A DNA stretch of 64,000 nucleotides from Granulicella sp. WH15 (GCF_009914315.1 NZ_CP042596.1:1-64000); one strand, 5' to 3'; counted from the stretch's first letter, positions 17,827 through 27,322 are shown. Program-made: numbers and translations. Notes: generated by a model from the letters alone, not told the origin.

Positions 17827-18984
17827 TTACAAAGCCGCTTTAGCCTTCAAAACCAACGCCACAGCCTCATCCGCCGTCTTCCCCACCGCGCTCAGGTGCC
17901 CCATCTTGCGCCCCTTACGCGGCTTCAGCTTCTCATACAGATGCAGCCTCACTCCCGGCACCGCCAGCGCCGCATCAAACGCGGGCTCCCGAGGAGACCC
18001 ATCCGCGGCAATCCAGTGATCCCCCAGCAGATTCGCAATCGCCGCAGGCTGCACCACATCCACATCCCCCAGCGGAAGATCGCACGCCGCCCTCACCGCC
18101 TGTTCAAACTGGCTGGTCACACAAGCCCGCTCGCTCTGGTGATAGCTGTTATGCGGCCTCGGAGCCAGCTCATTCACCAGCAGCCTGCCCCCGTCGGTAA
18201 CAAACATCTCCACTGCCAGCAGCCCCTCGAGTTGAAAGGTGTCAGCGATCTCACTAGCAATCCTCCGCGCCTCCCGCTCCATCTCCGAAGAAATCGGAGC
18301 CGGAATCACGCTCCAGTCCAGAATCTGATTCTCATGGTGGTTCCAGGCCGCCGGATAAACCTTCACCTCGCCGCTCGGCGACCGCGCCACCATCACGCTG
18401 ATCTCGCGCTCCAGCTCCACGGCCTGCTCAACTACCCCCGGCCCTTCGCCCAGCGCCTCCCAGGCCCCGCGAACGTCGTTCTCGGTCACCTCTCCAGCGA
18501 ACCCGACCTTACCCTGTCCACGCCCGTCATACCCACCCGTGGCGCTCTTGCAGAAGCACCGCCCACCCAGCGCGGCGATCGCCTCCCGCACCTGGTCCAG
18601 CGACCTTGCCGCCCGATACTCGCCGACGGGAAAGCCATGCTTCCGCAGCCAGTCCTTCTGCTCAATCCGGTCCTGAATCACCGCCAGCATCGCCCCACCC
18701 GGCCTTACCGGACAGAAGCTGGCCGCGGCCTCCATGCTGCGCGGGCTGATCTGCTCAATCTCCAGCGTCACCACGTCGCACCCACGCGCCAGGTTCGCCG
18801 CGCCTCTGCTGTCATCCCACCCCGCCTCAATGCAGCCGTCGACGACAAACCGCGCCGGACAGCCCGGATCAGGATCAAGCACCAGAATCCGATACCCCAT
18901 CCCACGCGCCGCCATGGCGATCATCCGCCCGAGCTGCCCACCACCAAAAATCCCAATCGTTGCCCCAGGAAGAATCGCGCTCAC
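17827..18984 (-). CDS. purK: 5-(carboxyamino)imidazole ribonucleotide synthase
   Basis: 385 residues. An ATP-grasp enzyme that carboxylates AIR with bicarbonate to N5-CAIR in purine synthesis. Seen: the N-terminal [19 protein letters not shown], the ATP-grasp region [18 protein letters not shown] and [15 protein letters not shown], and the metal site [19 protein letters not shown]. Start ATG overlaps the purE stop by 4 nt, so the pair is translationally coupled. Confidence 0.96.
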   Translation of the reverse strand: MSAILPGATIGIFGGGQLGRMIAMAARGMGYRILVLDPDPGCPARFVVDGCIEAGWDDSRGAANLARGCDVVTLEIEQISPRSMEAAASFCPVRPGGAMLAVIQDRIEQKDWLRKHGFPVGEYRAARSLDQVREAIAALGGRCFCKSATGGYDGRGQGKVGFAGEVTENDVRGAWEALGEGPGVVEQAVELEREISVMVARSPSGEVKVYPAAWNHHENQILDWSVIPAPISSEMEREARRIASEIADTFQLEGLLAVEMFVTDGGRLLVNELAPRPHNSYHQSERACVTSQFEQAVRAACDLPLGDVDVVQPAAIANLLGDHWIAADGSPREPAFDAALAVPGVRLHLYEKLKPRKGRKMGHLSAVGKTADEAVALVLKAKAAL

Positions 18985-19484
18985 GCCTGTGCCTCATCTT
19001 CCAGGCTATCGGCCAGCACGCGGTCGCGCGTAGCCTCCCGCCGAGCCACCAACTTCGCCCGCAACCCTTCATCGGTCGTTGCCAGAATCGCCACCGCCAG
19101 CAGCGCCGCATTCCCCGCGCCCGCCGCGCCGATCGCCAGCGTCCCCACGGGCACGCCCTTGGGCATCTGCACAATGCTCAGCAGCGAATCCATCCCCTGC
19201 AACGCGGTCATGGCCACCGGCACACCCAGTACCGGAACCACAGTCAGCGCCGCCAGCATCCCCGGCAGATGCGCCGCCCCACCCGCACCCGCGATGATGA
19301 CCCTGAGCCCCCGCGCCGAGGCGCTCTGCGCATACTCATACATCAGTTCCGGCGTGCGATGCGCACTGACGATCCGTGCCTCAAACGGTACCTCAAACTC
19401 GCGCAGAACCTCGACTGCGGCCTTCATCACCGCATAATCGCTGCGGCTTCCCATCACTACTCCGACCAGCGGCATAGCATCCAT
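18981..19484 (-). CDS. purE: N5-CAIR mutase (class I PurE)
   Basis: 167 residues. Converts N5-CAIR to CAIR, the step after PurK. Seen: [14 protein letters not shown], the [13 protein letters not shown] loop with the catalytic His, and [16 protein letters not shown]. The start is the ATG at 19484; a longer frame to 19565 runs into a repeat and is rejected. A TATAAT on the minus strand (19496-19491) lies only six bases upstream of this ATG, so the mRNA could be leaderless, or the next ATG (19475) could be used. Confidence 0.95.
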   Translation of the reverse strand: MDAMPLVGVVMGSRSDYAVMKAAVEVLREFEVPFEARIVSAHRTPELMYEYAQSASARGLRVIIAGAGGAAHLPGMLAALTVVPVLGVPVAMTALQGMDSLLSIVQMPKGVPVGTLAIGAAGAGNAALLAVAILATTDEGLRAKLVARREATRDRVLADSLEDEAQA

Positions 19485-19497
19485 CGTTCGATTATAT

Positions 19498-19615
19498 GGT
19501 CGGCAGCAATCAAAAATGATTACTGCCGACCAACGGGAGGCCCTCAGAAGATTACTTACCCACACCGCCCCGAGAACCGCACGAAGTGCCGCCCGCCCGG
19601 CGCGAGGGCGCTTTT
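19498..19615. repeat. D' palindrome plus module D
   Basis: GGTCGGCAGCAATCA (19498-19512) and TGATTACTGCCGACC (19517-19531) form a 15-bp inverted repeat with one mismatch. Then come CAACGGGAGGCCCTCAG and ACCGCACGAAGTGCCGCCC to GCGCTTTTA; the final bases overlap the stop codon of the gene at 19614. Confidence 0.9.
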
Positions 19616-19880
19616 AAGCATTTAGCTTCTTAGCCCAGACACTGGCATTCAAACAAGCAACCACCCCATCGACAATGACCCCCAGCGCAGCCATAAACTG
19701 GTCAGCATCCACAATCTGCTTCCCCTCCACGGCATCGCCAATCTTGATCGCCGAGCCCACCAGCTCAATCGCCGCTGCCCGTTTCTTCGCCCCGGTCCCG
19801 GCCCCGTACATGGCCTCAACGTCCTGCACCACCCCCGGCAGCAGCGTCACGCTCCGCAAAAACATCCTCAAAAACTCCAT
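19614..19880 (-). CDS. Phage-cluster small protein
   Basis: 88 residues, last gene of the block. Mostly helical and Ala/Val-rich, without a clear membrane span (VGSAIKIGDAVEGKQIVDADQFM, in parts, then GVIVDGVVACLNASVWAKK). It resembles in size and composition the 126-residue protein at 36958. Its stop codon overlaps a module D repeat, so the C-terminus may have been trimmed. Function unknown. Confidence 0.6.
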   Translation of the reverse strand: MEFLRMFLRSVTLLPGVVQDVEAMYGAGTGAKKRAAAIELVGSAIKIGDAVEGKQIVDADQFMAALGVIVDGVVACLNASVWAKKLNA

Positions 19881-19894
19881 CTCTCTCCCCCGTC

Positions 19895-20125
19895 TCAGTG
19901 ATGCCTTCCACCCAAGTACGTCACCGCCAGATGCAGCAACGTCAACACCATCCCAAAGACCCCAACGCCGCCCTTCACGCGCTGCACTCCCTGCTCCGTC
20001 GCCGCCACCCTGGCCTCGATATGGTGCAGCCGCCCCGGCTGCCCCACGCCCATCAACTGGTCCATCTGGTTCTTCAACACGTGCAGGTCCGCCAGCACCT
20101 GCCCCTCAAAATCCGTCATCCCCAC
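19895..20125 (-). CDS. Holin-like / XhlA-like small membrane protein
   Basis: 76 residues. A coiled-coil N-terminal part (FEGQVLADLHVLKNQMDQLM) with RLHHIEARVAATEQGVQRV is followed by one C-terminal transmembrane helix (FGMVLTLLHLAVTYLGG). This layout and its place after the tail genes match small phage membrane proteins of the XhlA/holin-partner type. No endolysin is adjacent, so a lysis role is only inferred. It lies 6 nt after the hub-like gene. Confidence 0.65.
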   Translation of the reverse strand: MGMTDFEGQVLADLHVLKNQMDQLMGVGQPGRLHHIEARVAATEQGVQRVKGGVGVFGMVLTLLHLAVTYLGGRHH

Positions 20126-20131
20126 TCCTCC

Positions 20132-22471
20132 CTACACCGGCAGATGCGTCACCACCTCACTCGAGCACCTCGAGTAAAGCGGCGGCGAGCCACCGTCATA
20201 CATCCGCACAAAAAACCGTTCTTCCTCACTCACCCGAGGAATCGAGAAGCTCCTCACCGGACTCCGCAGCACCAGGTCCTGATCCACCCCCGGTCCAAAG
20301 TCGTCATCCCGCCGCCGCACCTCAAAGCCCCCGCCGCTCGGCGGAGCCACCCCAGCATCCACCTGCAACGCAGTAGTCGTAGCCGACACCACGGCCAAAC
20401 TCTGAAGATTCGCCAACACCTGCGCCGGAGCACTCAGCGCAGTAGTCGGAGGCACAGCATCGGCCGCCAGCGTCTCCGACAGAGCAATCCCCAACCCTTC
20501 GGCCCAGTCATTGGCAAAGTCCATCGAATAGCTCAGGCTCTCGGGCACCACACCGCCATCCTCGACGGTCACCTTCCTCACGATCACGCTTAAGCTGTCC
20601 CCATTGGTCGTCAGCGCCAGCACATCCCCCGGCCACACATCCGCCGCCCGCGCCACCGCATAACTCCCCGAGACCGCCGCCGCCCGCGCCGTCGCAAAGC
20701 TCAGCACGCACATCGCCGCGCTCTCGCAGTCAGCCGAGCTTCGAGCCTCAGGCCGCACCACATGCCCCAGCCACCGCGCGCTCCCCTGCGCACCGCCCGC
20801 AGCTTCCGCGGCAACACTAGCCGCATTAGCGATCCGAGCCAGCGCACGGTTCCGACCGCGATACGTCACCGCAATCGTCTCTCCGGCCACCGGAACGCGC
20901 CCCGCAAAGAATGTAACCTTTCCTGATACAGAACCATCCTGCGCGACCTTGCAGTCCACACCCTCGCCCGTAGTCCCCATCAGCCGCGTAGCTGTCGCTC
21001 CTCCCGGCGGCGTGCTCGTCACCCAGGTCGACCCCACCTGCGTCAACCGAACAAAGCCAACGCTCCCGATCAACTGCACGCTGTTCACCGGCACAAAGCT
21101 ACAAGTAGCCGGAGCATTCGCCACAGCTCCAGCCGTGGTGCCGTCATACAACACCGTAGCCGGAGTATTCGAAGCAGCCCCTAAATCAATGAGGTCCATC
21201 ACCACCGTCACCGGCGCGGCACGCAGTCCACCACCAAACTGCGTGACCACCCCATCGACCGTCGCATAGTAGCTCTGGGCCACCCGCTGCATCTCGACAG
21301 AATGTAACCGAATCCGTAGCGTATAGCTGTGCCCGCCCAGCACCGCAAAGCTGGTCCCGACCTCGACTCCACCGACCATCGGCACCACCAGCGTCTGCCC
21401 GCCGCTTTGCCGCACATTGAACCCGGCAAAGCAGTTCGTCCGCGAGGTCACGCCCGCATAGAATCCCCCCAGCACGCCATCGCTAGCGGCCGATAGCTGC
21501 ACATTCCCCAGCTCCAGCAGCAACGCCCCGCCCAACTCCACCGCATCAATCGCGGTCAGCGTAGTCTGCCCATCCAGCCCATTGCCGCCGCTCATCTGCA
21601 ACCCTGCAGAGCTAAATCCAAGATGCGACCCCGGATCCGTCACGGCCCAGATATCGGTATTGAACACGCCCGTGTTGAAGCTATCGTCGATCGGCTTCCG
21701 CTGATTCGCCTTGGCTACAAACGGCGGCTGGTCCAACGTGAAGGCAGTCGTAGTGCCATCGCCCTGAAATAGCTCCGTCACATACGCCCAAGGCTCGATA
21801 TCGCCCGAGAGCATCACATCATTGGCCAACTCCCGCACAGCCGCAGTCCTCAACGCGGCAACAGTGAGTGTGCCATCTCCATCCGAGAAGCTATGCGTCG
21901 TCGTCCCAATTTTTTCCAGGCTCACGACGCCGTTCAGCGCCCGATAGCTGCTATAAGCCGCCGCCGCCATCTCCCCAGTGTTGACGGACCACGCCGCTGC
22001 GACCTTCGGCTGAAAGACCCCGACCGCCTGCGTCGTCGCAACGCTGATCGTCACCCCGCCGCCCGCGCGCTGGACCAGCGTCTGCAACAGCGTGCCACCC
22101 TCCACGCTAAGCCCAGCCCCCGCAAACGGCACCGCCGGCTGCTTATCCAGCAGCCACTCATCGCTCACAGCCGAAAACGCCAGCCGATACACCGGCCCCG
22201 CGCCACCCACCCCGGCATACACGGACTCCGGCTCCGTAGCCAGATACCCAGTAAAGAGCACCGTCCCATTCTGAGCCGCAACCACCACCCTCCCGCGCCG
22301 CACCGGCCCCGGCAGTGCGGTCCCCTCCAGGCACAGCATCCCGCTCAAAATCGAAGGCTCATTCAATACCCGCTGAATCTTCAGCGGACTAGAACGAACG
22401 TTCGACCTGTCGACAGCCCCACTGTAGTCCACTGCCCCCTTCCCATCCAGGTTATCGATCGTCAGCTTCAC
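20132..22471 (-). CDS. Phage tail hub/receptor-binding-like protein with lectin-type insert
   Basis: 779 residues. The start is GTG at 22471 with AGGAGG about 7 nt upstream; the longer ATG at 22501 has no comparable site. The N-terminal 130 residues (RVLNEPSILSGMLCL, GTVLFTGYLATEPESV, FSAVSDEWLLDKQ) resemble baseplate hub domains of siphophage-like tails. A central segment (about 265-410: DDSFNTGVFNTDIWAVTD and GFYAGVTSRTNCFAGFNV) looks like a concanavalin-type jelly roll. The C-terminus has a fibronectin-like strand pattern (FEVRRRDDDFGPG, RFFVRMYDGG). Overlaps the portal gene by 20 nt. Host target unknown. Confidence 0.7.
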   Translation of the reverse strand: MKLTIDNLDGKGAVDYSGAVDRSNVRSSPLKIQRVLNEPSILSGMLCLEGTALPGPVRRGRVVVAAQNGTVLFTGYLATEPESVYAGVGGAGPVYRLAFSAVSDEWLLDKQPAVPFAGAGLSVEGGTLLQTLVQRAGGGVTISVATTQAVGVFQPKVAAAWSVNTGEMAAAAYSSYRALNGVVSLEKIGTTTHSFSDGDGTLTVAALRTAAVRELANDVMLSGDIEPWAYVTELFQGDGTTTAFTLDQPPFVAKANQRKPIDDSFNTGVFNTDIWAVTDPGSHLGFSSAGLQMSGGNGLDGQTTLTAIDAVELGGALLLELGNVQLSAASDGVLGGFYAGVTSRTNCFAGFNVRQSGGQTLVVPMVGGVEVGTSFAVLGGHSYTLRIRLHSVEMQRVAQSYYATVDGVVTQFGGGLRAAPVTVVMDLIDLGAASNTPATVLYDGTTAGAVANAPATCSFVPVNSVQLIGSVGFVRLTQVGSTWVTSTPPGGATATRLMGTTGEGVDCKVAQDGSVSGKVTFFAGRVPVAGETIAVTYRGRNRALARIANAASVAAEAAGGAQGSARWLGHVVRPEARSSADCESAAMCVLSFATARAAAVSGSYAVARAADVWPGDVLALTTNGDSLSVIVRKVTVEDGGVVPESLSYSMDFANDWAEGLGIALSETLAADAVPPTTALSAPAQVLANLQSLAVVSATTTALQVDAGVAPPSGGGFEVRRRDDDFGPGVDQDLVLRSPVRSFSIPRVSEEERFFVRMYDGGSPPLYSRCSSEVVTHLPV

Positions 22472-23696
22472 TACCCACCTCCTCAACCGGAGGCAACCCA
22501 CGCATCGCCCTCACCTCGGCCACACTCAGCACCCCAGCCTGCAATAGCTGTATCTGCATCGCGACCTCCTTGCTCTCATCCCTCTCATCCAGGTCGTTGA
22601 AGCTGAACTCAAACTCCCGCCACCCCAGCTTCTTCGCAAAGAGGTCCCGCGTAATATGCTCAGCCAGCAGCTTCGCCACCGGCACCACCGCGCTCTGGAA
22701 CGCCTCATCCGCCAGCTCGCCCGCGGTCGAGCGATTGACCTCACTGGTCAACCCCAGCATCATCGGCGGCAGCTCAAACGCATTGGCGATCATCGTGACC
22801 AGAAACTCCTGCCACTGAATCCGCAGGTCCGCATCGGTGCCGCCCGCAAACTTCAGCACCTCCGGCTTCTTCTCGCAACTCAACACCGGCACCCGCCCTG
22901 TGCCTTCAATCTCGTCCTGCCACCACCGAATCAGCCGATCATGCTGCTCCGGCGTCGCCTCATCCAGCCACAGCGCATACTGCACCACGCTGTTCGAAGC
23001 CAGCCTTCCCGCATACCGGTTCGCACTCAAAAACTGGTTCACCGTATCGAACGCCACCTCCAGCCGCCCCAGGCCAAACGGCGTATGCGTCCGCGGATTC
23101 AGCCGTATATACATCAACTCATCGTCACGCAGCGGCGTCACAGCCTCCGCGCCCGGCATCCCCGTATAGAACCCATACCGAGGCGTATCCACCCCGGCCT
23201 GCCACCGCGCGTCCACATGGATCGCAGCGCCATCGACGGCATACAGCTCAAATGGCCTGTTCTCATCCCCCGTGGCCTTCATCTCCACCGAGCCGAACCC
23301 GCCCACCAGCACATCCTCGATCACCTGCTCCCAAAGCGTACGAAACGAGTCCGAATCATTCGGCTCCTCAAGCGCCGCCCGCAGCGCATTCATCCTCGCC
23401 TGCGCATCCGGCACATCGGCCTCACGATACCCACGCCGCACCCGTATCTGCCAGTCCATGCTGGCGATCTTGTCCTTCACCACATTGATCGCCCGTCGCG
23501 CCACCGGCGTCTCGGCAAACCGGCGCAGATTCGCCGCCGTAGGCTTCGGCGACACCGCCAGCCCCGGCCGCCCACTCACGTTGTAGGGCGTCAGAATCGA
23601 AGGCAACGGCACCGTCTTCCTCGGCCCTTCAACCTTCGCCTCACTGCCCCCAGCCATCTGCCGCAACACACTCCGAACCTTCTCACCAATTCCCAA
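22452..23696 (-). CDS. Phage portal protein
   Basis: 414 residues from TTG at 23696. The portal is the dodecameric ring through which DNA enters and leaves the capsid. Seen: the N-terminal helical FAETPVARRAINVVKDKIAS, MDWQIRVRRG, the wing region ELMYIRLNPRTHTPFGLGRLE, a stem/crown part with FELPPMMLGLTSEVNRSTAGE, typical of HK97/SPP1-like portals, and a C-terminal VLSVAEVRAMRGLPPV. A frame beginning at 23762 would translate the upstream terminator hairpin, so it is rejected. Unusually it is separated from TerL by the HipA-like/DUF3037 pair. Confidence 0.88.
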   Translation of the reverse strand: MGIGEKVRSVLRQMAGGSEAKVEGPRKTVPLPSILTPYNVSGRPGLAVSPKPTAANLRRFAETPVARRAINVVKDKIASMDWQIRVRRGYREADVPDAQARMNALRAALEEPNDSDSFRTLWEQVIEDVLVGGFGSVEMKATGDENRPFELYAVDGAAIHVDARWQAGVDTPRYGFYTGMPGAEAVTPLRDDELMYIRLNPRTHTPFGLGRLEVAFDTVNQFLSANRYAGRLASNSVVQYALWLDEATPEQHDRLIRWWQDEIEGTGRVPVLSCEKKPEVLKFAGGTDADLRIQWQEFLVTMIANAFELPPMMLGLTSEVNRSTAGELADEAFQSAVVPVAKLLAEHITRDLFAKKLGWREFEFSFNDLDERDESKEVAMQIQLLQAGVLSVAEVRAMRGLPPVEEVGSEADDR

Positions 23697-23721
23697 GTCG
23701 CACCCCCATGTAATTTTTGCG

Positions 23722-23758
23722 CAAAATAAAACGGGCGCAGCCCTAACGGCCACGCCCG
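23722..23758 (-). terminator. Rho-independent terminator after the DUF3037 gene
   Basis: On the minus strand CGGGCGTGGCC, loop, GCTGCGCCCG, then TTTTATTTT. It lies 24 nt after the DUF3037 stop and just before the portal start, so the cargo pair has its own transcription end. Confidence 0.85.
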
Positions 23759-23782
23759 ACACCCACTAAACTCTCGCCTTAC

Positions 23783-24634
23783 CTACACCCGCAGCTCCCG
23801 CCTCGCCGTCTCCGCCGCCCTGGCCAGATCGCTCAACGTCACCACCCGAATCTGCTGCCGCTCCATCGTCTCCACCCCAAACCGATACCGTTCCCAGGCC
23901 TCGCCCTCATCCTCCGCGACCATCTTGATCGGCTCCACCACCGCCGTCAGGAGCAGCTCCGCCGCCTCCACCCTCCCCACGCCATCCCGCAACTGCGGAG
24001 CCGAGTAAGCCAGCACCTTAGCCGCCTCGACATCCCCGTCCAGCGACACCGCATGAAACATCCTGACCACCCCACGCGCCTCATCGGAGACCACCCGATA
24101 CCCGCAGTCGATCTTCATCGGATCACCCGCCTGCGTATAAGGCGCCGCAGCAATCCTCTTCCGCATCATCCGCCAAACCCCGGCCCGCTCGAACTCCCCC
24201 CGCACCGCCGCAGAGATCGCGGCCCGCCCAGTCTGCTGCGCCCTCACCTTGGCAACCTTCAGCGGCTCCACATACATCCGCATCAGCTGCTCCATCTCCG
24301 TCGGCAGGTTCTCCGCCAAACAAGCCCGCGCCTCGGTGATCTGCACCGAGTTCGAGAGCGAGTCCTCCAGCACATCCATCACGCGCTTCGGGTCCTGCGC
24401 CGTCACAGCTCTTTGCAGTCGAGCCCCAATCTCCTGCTCTAGCCCTTCCAGCAACGCCACATCGGCGTCCGAGTCCATGCACCGCACCCGCGCCCAGTCG
24501 CGCGTAAACCGCACGTCCGCCCTGGCGGCTCCACCGGCCTCCCGCAGCACCACGCCGATATTCACGAACTCGCCCTTCACCACATCCGGCACATACCGGA
24601 TCAGGAAGAACTCGCACGGCATCCTCTCGTTCAA
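23783..24634 (-). CDS. DUF3037 protein, partner of the HipA-like kinase
   Basis: 283 residues. The family signature is at the N-terminus (CEFFLIRYVPDVVKGEFVNIGVVL). The start is TTG with GGGAGAGG about 6 nt upstream, 19 nt after the HipA-like stop. DUF3037 genes are frequently found next to HipA_2-type kinase genes, which suggests one two-gene system; the biochemical role of DUF3037 is not established. No membrane span. It could be an antitoxin, a substrate or a regulator. Followed by a terminator. Confidence 0.88.
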   Translation of the reverse strand: MNERMPCEFFLIRYVPDVVKGEFVNIGVVLREAGGAARADVRFTRDWARVRCMDSDADVALLEGLEQEIGARLQRAVTAQDPKRVMDVLEDSLSNSVQITEARACLAENLPTEMEQLMRMYVEPLKVAKVRAQQTGRAAISAAVRGEFERAGVWRMMRKRIAAAPYTQAGDPMKIDCGYRVVSDEARGVVRMFHAVSLDGDVEAAKVLAYSAPQLRDGVGRVEAAELLLTAVVEPIKMVAEDEGEAWERYRFGVETMERQQIRVVTLSDLARAAETARRELRV

Positions 24635-24653
24635 AGCGCCTCTCCCGCAACCG

Positions 24654-25520
24654 TTACATCACAAATCTTCCCAGCACTTTACTCCCCGCAAACTGCTGCG
24701 GCACCACAATACTCACACCACGCGCCCACATCGGGAACGGCTCCCGGTTCGAGTCCCGAAATGCCTCAATCAATCCTCGCACCCGCCTCTGCCTCGCCAG
24801 CAACTGCTCCATCAGCACCTCGATCGCCGCCGGATCGCCGCCATACCACTCCGGCGGCGCGGCCTCTGCGATCCCCCACAGCACCCCCGCGTCCATCTCC
24901 TCCACCCGCGTCAGCCACGGCTCAAAGCTCTCCCATCCCGTCACCTTCCGGTAGACATTGTTCTGCGCATACACTCCCCGCAGCGGCGAGTCGGGAAAAC
25001 TCCACTCGCCTGCATTGAAGCAAAACCCCTGGTCAATAAACGTAGCCCGATACCTTTTCCCTCGCGGCTTCCGTTCAAACACCGCCTGCCGCCCATTGCA
25101 GTTCCCGGTCCACTTATCGACGCACAGCATCCCGGCAAACTCCGCCAGGTTGGTCACCTCTTCGAGCTGCTGCTCCGGCAGATAATCGACTACCTGCCCC
25201 GGCATCAGCCCACCCACAAACATGCTGCCGAACTGCAACCCCGACGCGCACCGAACCCGCATCCCCTTGCCCAGCTCAATGCTCATCCCATCGGTATGCT
25301 CCACCAGCCACGGCGTCACCTCCACCACATCGCACAACGGCACGGTCAATCCCGTCGCCGCCGCCAGCCTGGTCGCGATCAGTTCATTGGCCAGCACCCG
25401 CACATGCTGCGGATTATTGGTAAACTTCACCACCCACAGGTTCCCATCAGCCCCCAGCATGAGCTGACTCTGCGCTCCACCCCTCATCCGGCGAATCGCC
25501 TGCACCGCCAGTATCGCCAA
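24654..25520 (-). CDS. HipA-like kinase (HipA_2 type)
   Basis: 288 residues from TTG at 25520, which has GGGGGA upstream and corresponds to the family start (AVQAIRRMRGGAQSQLMLG). A longer frame (to 25658) would read through a dispersed repeat. Kinase features: ATP-binding Lys in WVVKFTNNPQH (about Lys32), ANELIATRLA, catalytic-loop-like VDKWTGNCNGRQAVF (Asp135, Asn140) and metal-binding FIDQGF (Asp163). HipA toxins phosphorylate aminoacyl-tRNA synthetases; targets of this shorter relative are unknown. It has no HipB-like partner; the DUF3037 gene follows 19 nt downstream. Confidence 0.85.
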   Translation of the reverse strand: MAILAVQAIRRMRGGAQSQLMLGADGNLWVVKFTNNPQHVRVLANELIATRLAAATGLTVPLCDVVEVTPWLVEHTDGMSIELGKGMRVRCASGLQFGSMFVGGLMPGQVVDYLPEQQLEEVTNLAEFAGMLCVDKWTGNCNGRQAVFERKPRGKRYRATFIDQGFCFNAGEWSFPDSPLRGVYAQNNVYRKVTGWESFEPWLTRVEEMDAGVLWGIAEAAPPEWYGGDPAAIEVLMEQLLARQRRVRGLIEAFRDSNREPFPMWARGVSIVVPQQFAGSKVLGRFVM

Positions 25521-25602
25521 ACCGTCCCCCGTGCCAGCAGAATACTGCACCAACCCCAAGATCCCGAAAACCCACAAAATCCAGCCACTTCCAGACACTC
25601 TA

Positions 25603-25836
25603 TTCTCCTGAGCGAGGCCGAAGAATCTGCGGTTGCCCTTGTTGTTGCCTGTTCTCACCTTTGCTGTTGCCAGTTCTTTTGGTTGTCATTTAGGAGCGAA
25701 GCGGAGGAATCTGCTTTTTCTTTTGCCGTTGCTGTTGTTCTTGCCATTTTGGTCGGAATAAAAAATCTCGCTGCCGACCAACAGGAGGCCCCATGCGAAT
25801 GACTCACCCATGCCGCCCCGAGAGCGGCACGAAGTG
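25603..25836. repeat. Composite repeat: degenerate A, A, TTGNNN tract, D' and D
   Basis: A degenerate A copy (CTGAGCGAGGCCGAAGAATCT), a TTG tract, a good A copy (GGAGCGAAGCGGAGGAATCT at about 25693), a second tract, D' (CTGCCGACCAACAGGAGGCC) and D (CGGCACGAAGTGCC). The D part runs into the end of terL. It separates TerL from the HipA-like pair. Confidence 0.88.
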
Positions 25837-27303
25837 CCCCAACAACTCCGCCCTGACCCCCTGCGCCACCGCCATAGCCATCAGACAATCATCATGCGCC
25901 CCCTGCGCAGCCCCCGTCCGACCACCACCCCAGGTCACAAACGTCCGACACTCCCCCAGCAATCTCCCACTCATAAAGAGTCCCGGCGACTCCATCAGCA
26001 AAGCCCCCATCCGGCTAACCATCCCCGGCTTATTCCCTGCGGTAGTCAACCACCCAGCCACTCCATCCTGCGCATACACCCGGCTCCAGCGTTCGGAGGC
26101 ATCCAGATAAGCCAGCACCCCGGCCCCATGATTATTCCTCTCCACGGCGACTATCGCCCCGCCATACTCCCGCGCCAGCGCCGCACACACCCGCGCCAAC
26201 TCCGCGACAGTCATCCGTTCCTGTAACTCCGCACACTGCAACCCGGTAGCCACCTCCACCACCTGCACGGCAGCAAAGTCACCATCCACGCCACCGCCCG
26301 CCGTATCGGCAGCGACGATGTACTCCCGCCCCGCCACCGGCGGCAGCCACACCAACAACGCCCCGCCTCTTCTACGCTCCGCCGGAGCAGGCACCTCAGC
26401 CATCCGAGCCTCCACCGCCTCCACCTCGAAGCAGCAGTCACCAGTAGCTTTAAAACAACTCACAGCATCCTCAGCAAACTCCTGCGACCGCAGCCCCCGA
26501 TAGCTCCGCTCCAGCTCCCTCCGGAACCCGATCTGCTCCGCCGTCAGCCCCTCAGCCTTCATCAACGCCAGCTCATCCTCCCGCAGCTCCATAGCAGCCT
26601 CCGAGCGATAAGCCTCCTCCATCCACCAGGGAAAGAAATGCCTTACAGCCCCAGTCTCCCGAGCCCCCATCCACTCCTCATAAAAGCACCCATAAGCCCC
26701 CCGAGGAGTACTCTCCAGACAAACCTCACCCCCCGGAGCCAGCGCCGCTCGCAACCCCGCCAGCGTAGCCGCCGCATCCCCCGGCCATCTCGCCACCTCG
26801 CTGCAATGCAGGTTCTGAATCGTCAACCCCCGGCCGGCATTTTCATCCGCCGCACTGGCCACGCGAAACTCGCTATCCAGCTCCGGAAATACCATCTGCC
26901 TTGCATTGGCCCGCGAGAGCGCCAGCTCCCCCTCGCGCAGCGATGCGGGCAGGTTCTCCCACATCCTCTGCACCATCGCAAAGATCCTCTCCGCGGCCTC
27001 CTGCGTATGCGCCACCTGCACGGTCAACACGCCCGGCTGCGTAATCGTCTTCAGAAAGAACTGCCCCGCCACCCAGGTCGTCACGCCCATCTGCCGAGCC
27101 TTCAGCACAATGTTCGCCTTCCCCCGCTGCTGCTCATAGCGCCTCTGCACCGCATTCGCCCGCAGCGGAGCCAGACTTCCATCCCGCCCTCGCACCCGCA
27201 GCAGCTTCTCCGCCAGGTACATCCCGCACGTCATCCCTTCGCTATTGGCCAGCCTGCTCTCCAGCCCATCCTTCAGAGCCAGCATCTCCCTGCTCCCACG
27301 CAT
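25804..27303 (-). CDS. Phage terminase large subunit
   Basis: 499 residues. The ATPase-nuclease motor that packages phage DNA. Seen: a Walker A variant LKARQMGVT (67-75), a Walker B-like LHCSEVARW (165-173), and an RNase H-like nuclease with acidic residues at Asp333 (VAADTAGG), Glu388 (VAVERNNHG) and Asp471-472 (GAHDDCLMA). The last ten residues (HFVPLSGRHG) and stop are encoded by a module D repeat, so the natural C-terminus has been replaced, but all catalytic positions remain. A small-subunit candidate lies far upstream at 37975. Placed after the fibre gene rather than at the head of the cluster. Confidence 0.9.
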   Translation of the reverse strand: MRGSREMLALKDGLESRLANSEGMTCGMYLAEKLLRVRGRDGSLAPLRANAVQRRYEQQRGKANIVLKARQMGVTTWVAGQFFLKTITQPGVLTVQVAHTQEAAERIFAMVQRMWENLPASLREGELALSRANARQMVFPELDSEFRVASAADENAGRGLTIQNLHCSEVARWPGDAAATLAGLRAALAPGGEVCLESTPRGAYGCFYEEWMGARETGAVRHFFPWWMEEAYRSEAAMELREDELALMKAEGLTAEQIGFRRELERSYRGLRSQEFAEDAVSCFKATGDCCFEVEAVEARMAEVPAPAERRRGGALLVWLPPVAGREYIVAADTAGGGVDGDFAAVQVVEVATGLQCAELQERMTVAELARVCAALAREYGGAIVAVERNNHGAGVLAYLDASERWSRVYAQDGVAGWLTTAGNKPGMVSRMGALLMESPGLFMSGRLLGECRTFVTWGGGRTGAAQGAHDDCLMAMAVAQGVRAELLGHFVPLSGRHG

Positions 27304-27322
27304 CTCTTTCCCTCAAGAACTG

